This document shows, piece after piece, positions 10,862-22,989 of a stretch of 64,000 nucleotides of DNA (positions are counted from its first letter, which is position 1; each line of letters starts with the position of its first letter). The notes beneath the pieces are model-generated. The model was not told where the DNA came from. It saw only the letters and a program-made list of their open reading frames with translations, and searched no databases. Where the stretch lies: the NCBI GenBank assembly GCA_022266195.1, contig WHVY01000001.1:7626001-7690000 (forward strand). The letters run 5' to 3'. Both the position numbers and the translations under genes were made by a program. This DNA comes from Tetranychus cinnabarinus (lineage: Eukaryota; Arthropoda; Arachnida; Trombidiformes; Tetranychidae).

Positions 10862-11075
10862 CTTTAAGAATTCACTTTAAAACTCAAAGATTAATAATGA
10901 AATGATCCGAGTCTTAATCCAAGTTAAAACTAAAATCAATCCAATACAACACTCGACTAAAACATATTGATTCATTAATTAAAATAAGTTAACTTAAAAA
11001 AATCATAAATATCTATCCAGATTGATTGAAGGCGGTAACATGGATTCAATATTTAAATGTGAAATCACAGATATT
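10862..11075 (-). promoter_or_regulatory. shared upstream block of protease copy 1
   Basis: Upstream DNA conserved with the other three copies. The core, read on the plus strand, is TATCTATCCAGATTGATTGA followed by AGGCGGTAACA (11010-11040); CAATACAACACTCGACTAAA lies nearer the gene. Such conservation suggests common promoter control, or simply duplicated DNA. Confidence 0.5.
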
Positions 11076-11617
11076 AGAAGATGACTCCCCGTAAAATCGT
11101 TCACCATTAAATGGTTTTAATTGTAAACTATTAAGGCTTCCTCCTCAATCACCTACTATCAAGTTAAAAATGTATGGAGAAATATCGTAAATAAATTACT
11201 TTACAGTAATGAAATAATTATGAATGAAAATTTATTGCACCAAGATGTATTGAAATTACATGTGGAGTTCACACTAATTGACGTCAAATTGCAAGAGCTA
11301 ACATACCAGCCTGCTCAAGCTTGTCATCTTGTCTGCCGTCTGAATCATGGCTCACTACATTGAATGGACATTTTCTCCTATTTTTTGGGTGTTCTGAATC
11401 TTGAGATGTCTCAAGACTATACTTTTAGGAGCATATTTACCGGATCTATTGCAATAAAGTCGTTTGTTTGACATATAAAGATAATGTATCCTTTTCCATC
11501 TCAAAAATTCTGCAAGAAAATGATCTAGAACCTGCACAAACCTACACATGTTTAAATAACGTTTTGCACTTAACTTCGTTCGCGTCAGAAACTATCTGTT
11601 TATTCCAATATTAATTA
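11076..11617. other. intergenic, no gene seen
   Basis: AT-rich. The minus-strand frame 11355-11549 has no domain or splice support. Confidence 0.5.
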
Positions 11618-11805
11618 CAGTCGAGTCCCTGAAATTGTCCATCAGTTGTTTGAGGTCGAATGAGGCGCGACATTCAAAAGACACCAATAAAAATTACTAA
11701 TCAAAACACAATTCAATTCATAATTATGGTTTTTTTTATTTATAAGAGATGGTGCTGATATCGAATGGACAGTTTTAGGAACCGACTATTTCAGGGACTC
11801 GACTG
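11618..11805. mobile_element. 188-bp MITE with CAGTCGAGTCCCTGAAAT ends
   Basis: Terminal repeats CAGTCGAGTCCCTGAAAT and ATTTCAGGGACTCGACTG are flanked by TA (11616-11617, 11806-11807). There is no coding capacity. A partial echo (CAGGACTCGACTGT) near 57473 may be a fragment of the same family. Confidence 0.88.
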
Positions 11806-11807
11806 TA

Positions 11808-12240
11808 TTCACATGTAGACTAGTTATCAATTGATCAAATTTCATTTCAACACACAGTTTATCAAGTTTGACATCTCCCAATTATTGTCATCTTATGTAT
11901 TATAATTTTTTCTTATGAAAGTTCAACTGAAAATTATCTTTTGATTATTTTGCTTTTACTTGGACATTTAAGTTTACTCAGAATCATATGAAAGGACTAT
12001 GGTCGTAAAATCACACTTTTGAGTTAAGCTCTCAGACCTCGTAGGCTGATAGAGGCTAGATTGACAAACTTTTATGTGAGAATTTTTCTCTATGATCAGC
12101 AGTTTTTGAAAAAATCAAGGTCAAAGTTCGAAATTCAACTGACAATGATGGAAAACGAAACTCGTCGATGGTGAGTTCAACCTAAACACTGAATGGTTGT
12201 TGCAATATGAGAACAACTCAGTGCCATTTTAGCACCATTT
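11808..12240. other. intergenic, no gene seen
   Basis: No open frame, repeat end or RNA gene that I can support. Confidence 0.5.
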
Positions 12241-12432
12241 TTACTCTGACAGTAGCCACAGATATTGCATGAGCGTTAAGTGTCATAGCAAACCAAACAA
12301 GTCGTCATATGCGTTTTAAGAGCATTTTTAAGCCACACACTTGCAAACTCTCGAAACTTTTTCTTGATTTTTCATACACGCCATTCATTCCACTATCCAT
12401 AGTAACCCCTTTTTAACCATCCTAGAATGATT
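12241..12432 (+). repeat. dispersed repeat, copy 2
   Basis: Direct repeat of 7872-8055; see there. It is followed within 40 bases by a MITE, as copy 1 is followed by the pogo-like element. Confidence 0.75.
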
Positions 12433-12467
12433 TGCTTGCTATGTTGTCAATTGTCTAATGTATACTA

Positions 12468-12994
12468 CAGGGTAGTTACTGGAACATGTCCTTGCGTTTT
12501 TCGAGTATTTTCTTTATTTCTTATTTGATTAAGTTTATACTTTCTAAAAATAACCTTGAATAGTGGGGAAGCAATTAAAAAAATGTGAAGCATGTCAGCT
12601 TTCGTTTACGATGATCGCCTGGCATCTATTTCTGAAGTCGATAGTCAGATCCGCTATCTAACCACAAGTGTATTTTTGTTGCGATTTCGATTATTGACCT
12701 TAACCAAGATAACCTCAACAGAAACGATAATTTTGATAGGGAATATTAATCATCAACTACCGAAGTTCGGGTAACAGACAGTGAAAAAACATGAAAATTT
12801 CTGCTGAGTTGATCAAGAGATAGCAAATGGCCTAAAACGAAGATAAAAATTCGGGTAGACAGCATTGCCAGCGCTTCGCAAAAAAAATCAAAAGGGCATA
12901 TTTTTGTTTCCCCACCATTAAAGATTACATTTGAAGAAGAGATGAAGAAAATATTAGAAAAGAAACACAAGGCCATGTTCCAGTAATCACCCTG
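12468..12994. mobile_element. MITE with CAGGGTagTTACTGGAAC ends
   Basis: Left end CAGGGTAGTTACTGGAACAT and right end (reversed) CAGGGTGATTACTGGAACAT, with TA at 12466-12467 and 12995-12996. The arms diverge inwards, so it is older than the 1295 and 4855 elements. The open frames inside (12592-12774, 12746-12976) are arm sequence, not genes. Confidence 0.85.
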
Positions 12995-13114
12995 TATACC
13001 CAGTCGAGTGACACACTGACGCCATTCAATGAACGCCTAGAGAAATTGTCATATTTGGCGGAAATTTTGCGATAACGCTCGTTAAAAAACAAATTAAAAC
13101 AAAAATAATCCCAA

Positions 13115-13185
13115 ATCTAGCTTCGATCCCACTCATTCAAACCTTCCTGTCCAACTGCCCTGTCTAACCATTGAGCTAATGCAAT
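13115..13185 (-). repeat. tRNA-derived sequence (SINE head or tRNA relic)
   Basis: On the minus strand TAGCTCAATGG (13178-13168) is a perfect box A and continues GTTAGA as in a D-arm. GGATCGAAGC (13129-13120) is a poor box B about five bases too far away. No convincing acceptor stem forms, so I do not call a functional tRNA. Confidence 0.35.
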
Positions 13186-13615
13186 GAAATAATTTTAAAT
13201 CAAGAGACAAGTAATGAATTGTATTCTGAAAGCGGACATTAATACTTTTGTTCAAATGAAATTTTTTGCGTTAAACGCAACAAAACATTCAATGACAAAT
13301 GATCTGGCGTTTTTGAAAAATATCTCACAATTCAGTCAAACCAAAAGTTTATTCAAAACTATCTTTATCGGGTCTCAGTGTTAACATGATAAAGGGTCAA
13401 TCATTTATGTAATCAATCCTTTCTAATAAGTAATAGATTTATACAAATTGTGTTATTTATCTTTTGTTAGTGCCTTTAATTCTGTATATTTTAAATAAAA
13501 AAACGAATGAAAAACAATGAAACTCAATTGATTCTAGTGATAATCCAATCTTCAAATGGTAACCAAAAATCAATTTAGTGCTAAATTCCAATTAGTGTCC
13601 ATAAATTGAACATAT

Positions 13616-14525
13616 TCAATCGTAACCGGATCTCAATTCGTCATGAATTGTTAATCTGAAGATAGCTATATCAATCCAATCATTATATGATAAAACATCA
13701 ACAAAGATACTAAAAGGTGCATCCTTACATGGAGAAAACCCGATAGCTGCCACGCCGTAAATAAAGGTTTTATTAGTTTTTGGATTCTCCCAAATTAAGG
13801 GTCCACCTGAGTCACCTCGGCATACAGATGAGCCAATGGCATTAGTAACGCAAAGACTGTAACCTGGCGTGTACAGCCATGGCGCTTCATCGAGGCAATC
13901 TTCATCATCAAGCCTGAATACAGTCGTTTCTTTTAATCTATATGGAGGATCGCCACTTTCAGTGTAACCATAACCCATGATCTTAACTGGAAAACAAATA
14001 TGAAGCGGTAAAACGGGCCGAAAAATTATTGCACCAGGTCGAGGATCGGGTTTGTCCAAAAGTACAACAGCAATGTCATCTTTAGCAGTTAGCCATGGGA
14101 CAGAATCAAAATGTGGATGCTTCTCGTAGGCTTCAATTTTAAAGACTAGATCTCTAGGTAAAATCAGCGGCGTATTTCGATAGTTGGGTAAAACGCGCAT
14201 AAGTGGAATGTCTGATTCACTGAAAATGGGTAAGAATATTAATGATTGCAGGGCAGTAATTATTTAAAACTTACTTCGTGAGACAATGAGCTGCTGTTAA
14301 CATGATTCTTGGTTCTATTAATGCTCCACCACAGCTGTGATAGTATCCATATTTCGGGTCTCCGCCAACCGGTTCTTGAATAGAAAGATAGAAAGGATAT
14401 GCGCCTTCTTCGTAAACATAACGACCCCAAGCAATTTTTTCGTAGTACTTTGTTGATTCCTCAAACTCTGTAGATACAAAATTTGAATATAAAAACATCA
14501 TCAAAATTATTGCACTGCCAATCAT
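13616..14525 (-). CDS. secreted S1 serine protease, copy 2
   Basis: Exons 14525-14275 and 14219-13616, with a 55-bp GT-AG intron (14274-14220, phase 2), give 284 residues. The order is a signal peptide (about 1-19), a short propeptide ending at Lys, the mature start IAWGRYV (in place of the usual IVGG), His80 in TAAHC, Asp132 in KDDIAV and Ser221 in GDSGGP. The residue six before the catalytic Ser (chymotrypsin 189) is Ser, not the Asp of trypsins, suggesting chymotrypsin-like specificity. The only large differences from copies 1 and 3 are in the Asp loop and near the specificity pocket. Known family role: extracellular or gut proteolysis; substrate unknown. Intact by inspection. Confidence 0.9.
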
Positions 14526-14526
14526 T

Positions 14527-14760
14527 TCTGATTGGCTTTATGTATTTTACATTCGACTTTTAAAGCTCAAAGGTTAATAATGAAATGTGCCGAGTCTTGA
14601 TTCAAGTTAAAACTAAAATCAAACCAATACACCACTTGACTAAAACATATTGATTCATTTACTAATGTTACAAGTTAACTTTTAAAGATCATAAATATCT
14701 AACCAGATTGATTGAAGGCGGTAACAAAAATTGCATATTTAAAAGTGATATCACAGAAGG
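14527..14760 (-). promoter_or_regulatory. shared upstream block of protease copy 2
   Basis: Carries the conserved block with one change in the core (TATCTAACCAGATTGATTGA, followed by AGGCGGTAACA, about 14697-14727). Confidence 0.5.
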
Positions 14761-14922
14761 AGGATCTTCAAAATCGCCTGTTCTCGATTTCTGTTGAAAT
14801 GATATTTTACAGACGCAAAATTTAATGCCAATTTCATAAATCAAATCTATTTTTTAAAGCATGCATAGTTTTGAGGTATCGGCCAAAATATCACATAGTA
14901 TTAGTGACCTTTTAAACATAAT

Positions 14923-15345
14923 GAAGATGCCGTCTAAGCCAGCTAAATATTAACATAATCAATGGTATCAAGCATTCTGAATAATATAGTGAAGGTTTGG
15001 TCCCTAAAAAATAGCCAAACAGGGTTGTAAATTGTAAAAAACTGAATTTGAACAGGGATTAATAAGTGTCTCTGTGAAAATATTGAAGATGCCGTCTAAG
15101 CGAGCTGAATCTTAGCGTAATCAATGTTATTGAGTATGTTGAATAATGTAGTGTTGATTGCAGCTTTGAAAAAATAGCCAAACAGATTGAAAATTGCAGA
15201 AAACTGGATTTCGTTAAATTTTATTAAATGCCAATGCAACACCCTGTTCGGCTATTTTTTCAGGAACCAAACCATCACCAGATTATTCAGTACCCTTAAT
15301 AACATAGATCACGAATAGAATCGACTGGCTTAGCGACCTGTTTTA
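14923..15345. repeat. three-copy repeat: two direct, one inverted
   Basis: Units about 14923-15058 and 15086-15212 share GAAGATGCCGTCTAAGC, then AATAATGTAGTG-like sequence, then AAAAATAGCCAAACAG. A third, inverted unit at about 15240-15340 reads (reversed) GCCGAACAGGGTGTTG at its edge. Probably remains of one non-autonomous transposon duplicated in place. No gene. Confidence 0.6.
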
Positions 15346-15847
15346 ACGTGATAAAAAATGCAACCTTCGAATCATAATATGATTTTTTCTTCCGAACGCG
15401 TTGTTTTATCGAGTAACGAAACAGATATTCGGAATCAGCACACAAAATTATTGTCAATTTAAAAAGTTCATTGCATAAAATATTCCAAGAGGAGATTTTC
15501 CCTATTCATTTGCAGACCTTCCTTACAAATGTCTTCAACTAGACACTTTCTTGTTATTAACAGTTAACCAAAAGGTGTATTCAGAGCTATCTTTATGCGG
15601 ACGTAGGTCTCATAAAGAGGAAAATCTTTTGTGCAATCAATCCTTCATAATAGTAATAGATTTATGCCAATTGTGTTATTTATCTTTTGTTGAGCTTTTA
15701 ATTTTGTAAATTTTAAATAAAAAACAAATAAAAAACAATGAGCCTCAAATGATTCAAGTGATAATCCAATCTTCAAATGGTAACCAAGAACCAATTTGGT
15801 CCTTCCATTGAATTTATTTGAATCATTTTGTTGCAAGTTGAACATAT

Positions 15848-16737
15848 TCACTCGGAACCGGATCTTAATTCATCATGAATTGTTAATCTGAAAACAGCAA
15901 TATCAATCCAATCATTATATGCTAAAACATCAACATAGATAGTAAAAGGTGCATCGCGACAACGAAAGCTAACGATAGATAGCACGCCGTAAATAAAGGT
16001 TTTATTAGTTTTTGGATTTTCCCAAATTAAAGGTCCACCTGAGTCACCTCGACATCCAGCTGAGCCAATGCTATTAGAAACACAAAGACTGTAACCTGGA
16101 GCGTACTGCCAAGGCAATTCATCGAGGCACTCTTCATCAGTAAGCCTGAGTACAGTCGCTTCTTTTAATCTATATGGAGGATCGTAACTTTCAGTGTAAC
16201 CATAACCCATGATCCTAACAGGAAAACAAATATGAAGTGGTAAGACGGGCCGCGAAATTATTGCACCAGGTCGAGGATCGGGTTTGTCCAGTAGTGCAAC
16301 AGCAATGTCATCTTTAGCTGTTGCCCATGAGACAGAACCAGCACCTGGATGTCTCTCGAAGGCTTCAATTTTAAATACTAGATCTCCTGGTAAAATCAGC
16401 GGTGTATTTCGATAATTGGGTAAAATGCGCATAAGTGGAATAAGTGTGTCACTGAAAATGGGTAAGAATATTAATCATTGCATGTGAGTAAATTATTGAA
16501 AACTTACTTGAGGAGACAATGAGCTGCTGTTAACATGATTCTCGGTTCTATTAATGCTCCAGCACAGGCATGATAGTATCCATTTTTCGGGTTTCCGCCA
16601 ACCGGTTCTTGAATAGAAAGATAGAAAGGATATGCACCTTCTTCGTAAACATATGAACCCCAAGCAATTTTTTCGTAGTACTCTGTTGATACAAAATTTG
16701 AGTATAAAAACATCATCAAAATTACACTGTTAATCAT
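15848..16737 (-). CDS. secreted S1 serine protease, copy 3
   Basis: Exons 16737-16508 and 16451-15848 with a 56-bp intron (16507-16452, phase 2) give 277 residues. It is very close to copies 1 and 2 but lacks seven propeptide residues. Signal peptide, Lys-Ile activation junction (KIAWG), TAAHC, KDDIAVALLD and GCRGDSGGP are all present. The residue corresponding to chymotrypsin 189 is Ala, so the pocket base differs from copy 2. Four conserved Cys follow the Asp box (HICF, EECL, LCVS, GCRG) plus one in FRCRD. Same orientation and intron as its neighbours, as expected for tandem duplicates. Confidence 0.9.
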
Positions 16738-16739
16738 TT

Positions 16740-17050
16740 CTGATTGGCTTTACGAAATTTTACACTCGACTTTTAAAACTAAAAGATTAATAATGAAATG
16801 TGCAAATGATCCGAGTCTTAATTCAAGTTAAAACTAAAATCAATCCAATACAACACTCGACCAAAACATATTGGATTCATTAACTAATGTTGAATAAGTT
16901 AACTTTAAAAAATCATAAATATCTATCCAGATTGATTGAAGGCGGTAACATGAATTCAATCTTTAAATGTGAAATCTCAGAAATTAGAAGAAGATTTTCT
17001 TTCGATAAATTATATTATATTTCCAAGCTGTTACACAATTAAACAAGAAA
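16740..17050 (-). promoter_or_regulatory. shared upstream block of protease copy 3
   Basis: Core at 16920-16950 identical to copy 1. Further out, 16994-17050 is identical over 57 bases to 23241-23297 upstream of copy 4, although the coding parts of 3 and 4 differ strongly. Confidence 0.6.
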
Positions 17051-17793
17051 ATATGTGAAGTTATCATAATTTTATCGTAATGTAAAAGCTGGTTGACCGT
17101 AAATGATGAGAGGAGTAATTAGAATGGAAGGGGCGACTTTATTGCAACATTAGGTTCAGATGGATGGAATGGTTCATAATACAGTAAAACAAATCATGGG
17201 TAACGACTTAACATTCAAGAGTCGATAACAATTAACATTTCAACGTCTAACTAACATCTCTAATTGTTAACTCTTACTGTTAATTCCAAATCCAAAGCAT
17301 ATTCATAAAGCATACAGCATTCCTCTTAAACATTTAACAAATTGAATCATTGTATCATTAAACAATTTCTCACTCGTCACATTGTCAACTTTTAATCTTG
17401 GAATCTTGAACAATAATAAAAACAGATAAATTGATAAATTATTTCATTTACAATTACCACACAAGATGGCAACACCCTGCAGATTAAACAGGTAAATTCT
17501 TAGAGCCTATGCGCAGGTCCGTAAATGCTCTTTCAAAGTCTTTTTTGGTTTACAGCTAAATTGGTTCTTACTTTAATCTTACCCAGTTAGTTTCATTTAG
17601 GTAAACTTTGTTGTAAGTTGAACTTATCCCTGTTCAATTTGTTTATATACAATTAACTTCACAAGTCCAATGTAATGCTATTTTATCGTTTTTGTTAACA
17701 TTTTTTTCTGTTCTAATCACTGTGTTCTCGTACGGATTGTCTATTCGTTAAATCAATATCAACAGTCTGAAATCTTTTTCATCATTTGATTAT
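17051..17793 (+). promoter_or_regulatory. upstream region of the noc/elbow-like gene
   Basis: AT-rich and non-coding between the divergent protease copy 3 and the zinc-finger gene; it must contain the latter's promoter and 5' UTR. I cannot place a TATA box or initiator with confidence. A donor-like CAG|gtaaat near 17490 could end a 5' UTR exon. Confidence 0.35.
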
Positions 17794-19648
17794 ATGTCGT
17801 CGAATAATAATCTCGTTCAATCCGAGTTTCGGGTTAGTTTTTCATCTTTTTTTATCTTATTGTTGATTGATCTCTTTTGAGAATCATTTTTCTTACCTTT
17901 ATATTCTTGAATAATTGAAAATTTTATTTTAATTTTTACAGTATGATGATGGTAAAAGCCCATTAGCATTATTGGCTGAAACTTGTCGGAATATTGGTGT
18001 TGACACAACAACTAGTAAATTAACCAAATCATCCATTGATCATACCAAATCATTTTCATCAAAATCTTCAACTTCACCGTCATCTTCTTCTTCATCCCTT
18101 GAATCTACTAGGAAAAGCAATGATTCTTGTCGTTTGTCAGTTTCACCTTTAAGAAATGGATCAGATAAACAATCAACTTTATCTGTTTCCTCAAATAGCC
18201 GTATCAGTGCCAATTCAGTGCCTGGATCAAGTAATACTAACCTTGGCTTGAATGGTAATTCAACTCATGTTATTGTTAGCAATGGATCAACACACTCCTC
18301 TCCTAATTACACTGGAACCAGTGCAGGCTCAGTAAATGGTAATCGTGAACCAACAAAGTTTTCATTTAAGCCTTATGAAGATCATGTTACCAATAAAAGG
18401 ACGTGTATTGAAGACTCTAGAAGTCATTCAGTATTCAACCATAATTACCCACAGCAGGTACAAAGCTCAAGATCACCTTTAAATAGTGATACCTACAAAA
18501 ATAACAAGGATAACCAGTATAACAGTAATAGTGTGATTACCTCAAAACCCTCTGAATCAGTTTCTTCAAAGCGAGAAAGTGAAACCAATGGAGGAAGCCC
18601 ACCAACAAGCCACAGCAATGGTTACGATGAGACAAATAAAAAGATACAAAAGTATAATTCACTAGAGTCAACCTCATCCTCCATTTCATCTTCATCTTCA
18701 ACACCCTCTATGTCTAACACTTCATCAACTCCATCCGTAGTATCAAAATCAACCCTATCATCGTCAACACCAACCTCAACAACAGCATCCGTCTCTCACC
18801 AAACACCACCATCATCCAAACTTCATCAGTTGAATGTAGATAGTGTTAATAAATTTGTACCATATTCATCACTTTCACCCTACCTGGGCCTTCCACACCA
18901 TCCACATGCATCACAACATGATCCAGCATCAACTGCTGCAGCCGCTGCCAGGTTAAATGCTGCTGCTGCCGCTGTGGCTGGCTACTGCCATTCACCAAGC
19001 GTGTGCCGTGATCCCTTTTGCCCAGGCTGTCGATTCAATGCTGCTGCCGCATCCAACGTACTAGGACAAGTTTCAGCCTGTGCCGCTGGTTGTACTCAGT
19101 GTTCACACGGTTCAATGGCTTCATCTCTTAATTTAGCAGCTGCCCTTCAAGCCAATTCACCTTACCTTCATGGTAATGCATTTTATCCGTTACTACATTC
19201 ACCCCATCACCCTTCAAATCCAAATAATCCTTCAAACAATCCCTCAAATGTGAACCAACCTGGAAATGTAAATATGAATAAACTCAATACATGTAATTGG
19301 GTGGTAAATAACACCTTTTGCGGTAAACGATTCAATTCCGCTGAAGAATTGCATCAACATCTTCGCAATCACACCTCTTCTGATCCAACCTCAGTCTCTG
19401 CTCTTGCCTTTCTCGGTCAATATCCCCATCTTGATCCAATGTTAACAAGTCCCATCGCTGGCTTAAGAAGGACTGCTTTTGATCCAGTAAATCGCTATCA
19501 TCCGTACAAACCATTCACCAATTTACCAAATGGATTAGGAGGATCGCCCAACCTTCCACCTTCACATTCACCTAGATCCCAGATGAATTTGAGTTATCCT
19601 CCATACGGACCTTATGCAGGACGTTTGGGTCCACCAATTCCGCCTTAA
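17794..19648 (+). CDS. noc: NET-family zinc-finger regulator (no ocelli/elbow type)
   Basis: Predicted join(17794..17832,17942..19648), 581 residues. The 13-residue first exon from ATG 17794 ends at CGG|gttagt in phase 0 and fits the phase of exon 2, but it is the least certain part. Exon 2 carries the NET hallmarks in order: KSPLALLAETC near residues 18-28, a Groucho-binding type FKPY at 155-158, a buttonhead-like CRDPFCPGC at 368-376, and one unusual C2H2 finger (C464, C473, H486, H490; C-x8-C-x12-H-x3-H). It ends with a Pro/Tyr-rich tail with YHPYKP. Ser- and Ala-rich runs separate them. Family role: nuclear co-repressor-associated factor in appendage, eye and tracheal patterning. I cannot tell noc from elbow by eye. 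Confidence 0.9.
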
Positions 19649-22069
19649 GAAAATCTCTTTTTCTCTCTTATTTATCATTATCAAAGGTGTGTTTGTAGTC
19701 ATTTAAGCTTTTTGGTTTGAACAAAGAAAAATTTTCCAAAAGCACATTTCGGTAAGAAACGGCCATAAACGAAGCTTGGTTTTTTATCTCAACATTGCAA
19801 TTATCATTGATGTAATAGATCATCATCACGTCTTCAGTTTTGCTCACAATGGATTTTTGCTTCGTCAATCCATCATACTTTTTTTCATCAGACAATTCAA
19901 TCTATGTTTTTCATCATCTTCATGGTTATTACTGTCATCATTTTCACCACCAAAAAAAGCATAGAACTGAACAAGTTACAAAAGCATATTTAATATGTAA
20001 ACAAGCAACCAACCAAAATCAAACAAGACAAAAAACAGAACTAACATGTTACACACACAAAGCAACTGTTTGATTACCTAAATTGTTTTTAAATTCAACT
20101 ATAATTTAATTATTAATGAATGCGATTAATTTTGCTAATGTGATTCAAATACAATACACTTGAGGTGAAAGTTTTGGATAAAACAAAAATTAACCTTTGC
20201 GATTTTTTGCATTGTAAACCCAATCTCTTCTAATCTCACCCACTCACTGTTGTTAACCAAAATTTTAATTCAAGCTAAATCTGAAAGCTGATTTATTTTT
20301 CCAATTTGGATATTGATACATTTTTGCCTTACATCTCAATGAAGAGAGCAACAGATAATCAGTTGATTATTGACAACAGTGAAATCAATTGTTTAAGTGG
20401 TAAATCAACTTGCTTGTCAATCCCAAACTTTCAACTCAAATGGTTGTATAAAGACACACACACACAACAAACCAATTTGCAAGCAAAAAAAGTATAATAT
20501 GCAAAAAAACGAAGCAACAAAAGTTAATTAAACCAAAATGATCATTTTGACAAAAAAAACAGTTAAATCAACCTTGTCATTCATTTATTAATTTTTTGGC
20601 AAAAGTCAAATCGCTGACCATCAATTTTGAGTCAACATTGAAAATTACGTTGAACCAAATGAAGGATGAAAACGGTCAAGATTATGTTCACAAGAGTCTT
20701 TGAGACTTGATATTGAAACAATTGATGATCAATTGAGATATAAACATTTAATCTCTTTTTTCCTGCTTCCAATTTACATTAGTTTACATTAATTAACTAA
20801 CCACATGCAATAGTAATGTTGACGGTTTAGCATCAGCATAAGATTACAAATGATTTACAATGAAATTAGTGGCAACGGTTTAACATTACCCATTTACATA
20901 GCAAATGTTGTGTACATTTGAAGATGGTTGACGAGAAGAAAAATAGAGACACAAGAAATTAATTTACAATTGTTATAAGTTAATCTTGCTTCTCTTCTTC
21001 CTCTGTCTCTCACTCATCCACTTTATCTTCATTATTATTTATAAATAGAAGATGATGAAGATGATAATTACTGTACAAAAGTGTTCAACAAATCAATCTT
21101 GTGAGGAGAGTTAAGATGTTTTATTAATACGTTGCTCATTTTTCTTAATGGTGCTTAAAGGAATCTGAAAAAACTGGTGACATCCCAAAGACATTTATGA
21201 TCTCTTCTTGTTTCTTTATCACCCTCAGTTCCATCATCAGCTTCATCAGAATCTTGAGCTTCTTCTTTTATTATAATTCCTTCTTTAATCCAAAAATAAA
21301 GTCTTGAGTAACTAGCAATTTTGTTGACAATCAAAAAACCCTAGATTTCAAGGAATCTCAATGGTTAACTCTTAATCCTTGCTCCTTGTTAGTCATTAAC
21401 TCTGCTTTTCTCATTAACTGCAACAGATAACAATTAATCGACGTAACAAGAAATTAACTGAACAAAAAGTGGATTGCTATTAATAGCATAAATTGGCTTT
21501 AAAATCAAGTTGAATATAATCTGTTGAAAGGCAAAACAGGGGAGAAAACTTTCCAAATATTCACCAACAAATGATGGATAACAACCCAGAAATCATGTTC
21601 ATAATAACATGTAATAAGTAATGAGCTGTTGTGTGTAAACACGTTCAAGTATCAAATGTTAATATTTAATGCAATTAAAGGCAAAAGATTGGCTTCCAAA
21701 ATGATATTGAAATAGAAACGAAATTTAAATTTAACAATAATAGGATTTTGCCGTTGCAATTTAATATGTTATTAATGATGGTAGTAAGATGATGAGGCGT
21801 CGACAGTAATCAGGTTTATAAGTCATGTTGTTGCTTGAAATGTTTCATATGGTTTCATTGGTTATTCATCTAATGCTTACAATATTAGAAACAGTTTATT
21901 TGTTGCTAATTTTTATATTTTTATGAAAACAAATTACAAAAAAAAGACTCAAAAGACTGATTCTTGTTTTGATTCAATCTTCAAAAGGTACAAAAATTGT
22001 TCAACTGGCATAATAAATCCATCCGATTTGATTATGTATCATTTTGTATCCATTGAAGGTTGAACACAT
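19649..22069. other. noc 3' UTR and intergenic DNA
   Basis: The first part must hold the noc 3' UTR and poly(A) site. The rest is AT-rich with TTAAT-type words and no supported exon, repeat end or RNA gene. The short open frames near 19.7-20.5 kb have no ATG plus splice support. Confidence 0.5.
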
Positions 22070-22988
22070 TCAATCAGAATCGGATCTCAATTCATCACGA
22101 GATAATCTTAACATAGCTGCATCAATCCAATATAAATACACTAAAACATTAACATAGATAGTCATGTCTGACTGGCGACAGGGATCGGGTCCGCCAGTTA
22201 GAACACCATAAAGATAGCTTTTACCATTTTGTGGGTTTTCCAAAACTAAAGGTCCACCTGAGTCACCAGAACATCCAGCTGATCCAATGCTATTAGAAAC
22301 ACAAATATTGCTGACTGGAATGTAGATAGGATATGGCAAGACATCGAGACACTCTTCATCACTAAGCAGGAAAACAGTTGCATCTTTTAATCTATACGGA
22401 TAATCACCACTTTCAGTGTAACCATAGCCCATCATCTTGACTGGTAAACAACGATGAAGTGGTACAATAGGCTTCAGAAGATTTACACCAGGTCGAGGAT
22501 CATCTTGGTCCAAACGCACAATAGCAATGTCATCTTTAAATGGAAATATACCCTGATTAGCCCCTGGGTGTATCTCATAGTCTTCAATTTTGAAGACTAG
22601 ATCGTTAGGTAAAATCAGCGGTGTATTTCGATAGTTGGGTAAAACACGGTATAGGGGAATATGTGAGGTACTAAAAATGGGTTAGGTTTTTTACGAATAC
22701 ATTCAAGTGTTCATTTAAAACTTACTTGACAAGACAATGAGCTGCTGTTATCATGAGTCTCTTGCCCAGCAATGCTCCACTACAGACGTGAACGTATCCT
22801 TCTGTCGGACTGAGAATTGGATATTGAATTGAATAATAAAAGGGATAAGCACCTGGTTCGTAAACATATCGACCATAAGCAATTTTCTCGTGGTACTCGG
22901 TCTCGGTTGTATTCTCGACCTCTGTCGTTGATACAAAATTTGAATATAAAACTATCATCAAAATTACAATGTTGATCATTTCTGACAA
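22070..22988 (-). CDS. secreted S1 serine protease, copy 4 (diverged)
   Basis: Exons 22988-22726 and 22670-22070 with a 55-bp intron (22725-22671, phase 2) give 287 residues. The signal peptide is followed by a Glu/Thr-rich propeptide and the activation junction KIAYGRYV. His is in TAAHC, Asp in KDDIAIV and Ser in GCSGDSGGP. Ala occupies the pocket-base position. The loop around the Asp and the 90 residues before the Ser differ clearly from copies 1-3, so this is the oldest split of the four. The exon 1 start is the second ATG of the open frame or the one three codons earlier (22988 or 22979). It lies on the far side of noc. Confidence 0.88.
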
Positions 22989-22989
22989 G

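Noticed and set aside
13115..13185. Functional tRNA gene on the minus strand
   Set aside because: Box A is perfect but box B is poor and misplaced, and no acceptor stem pairs.
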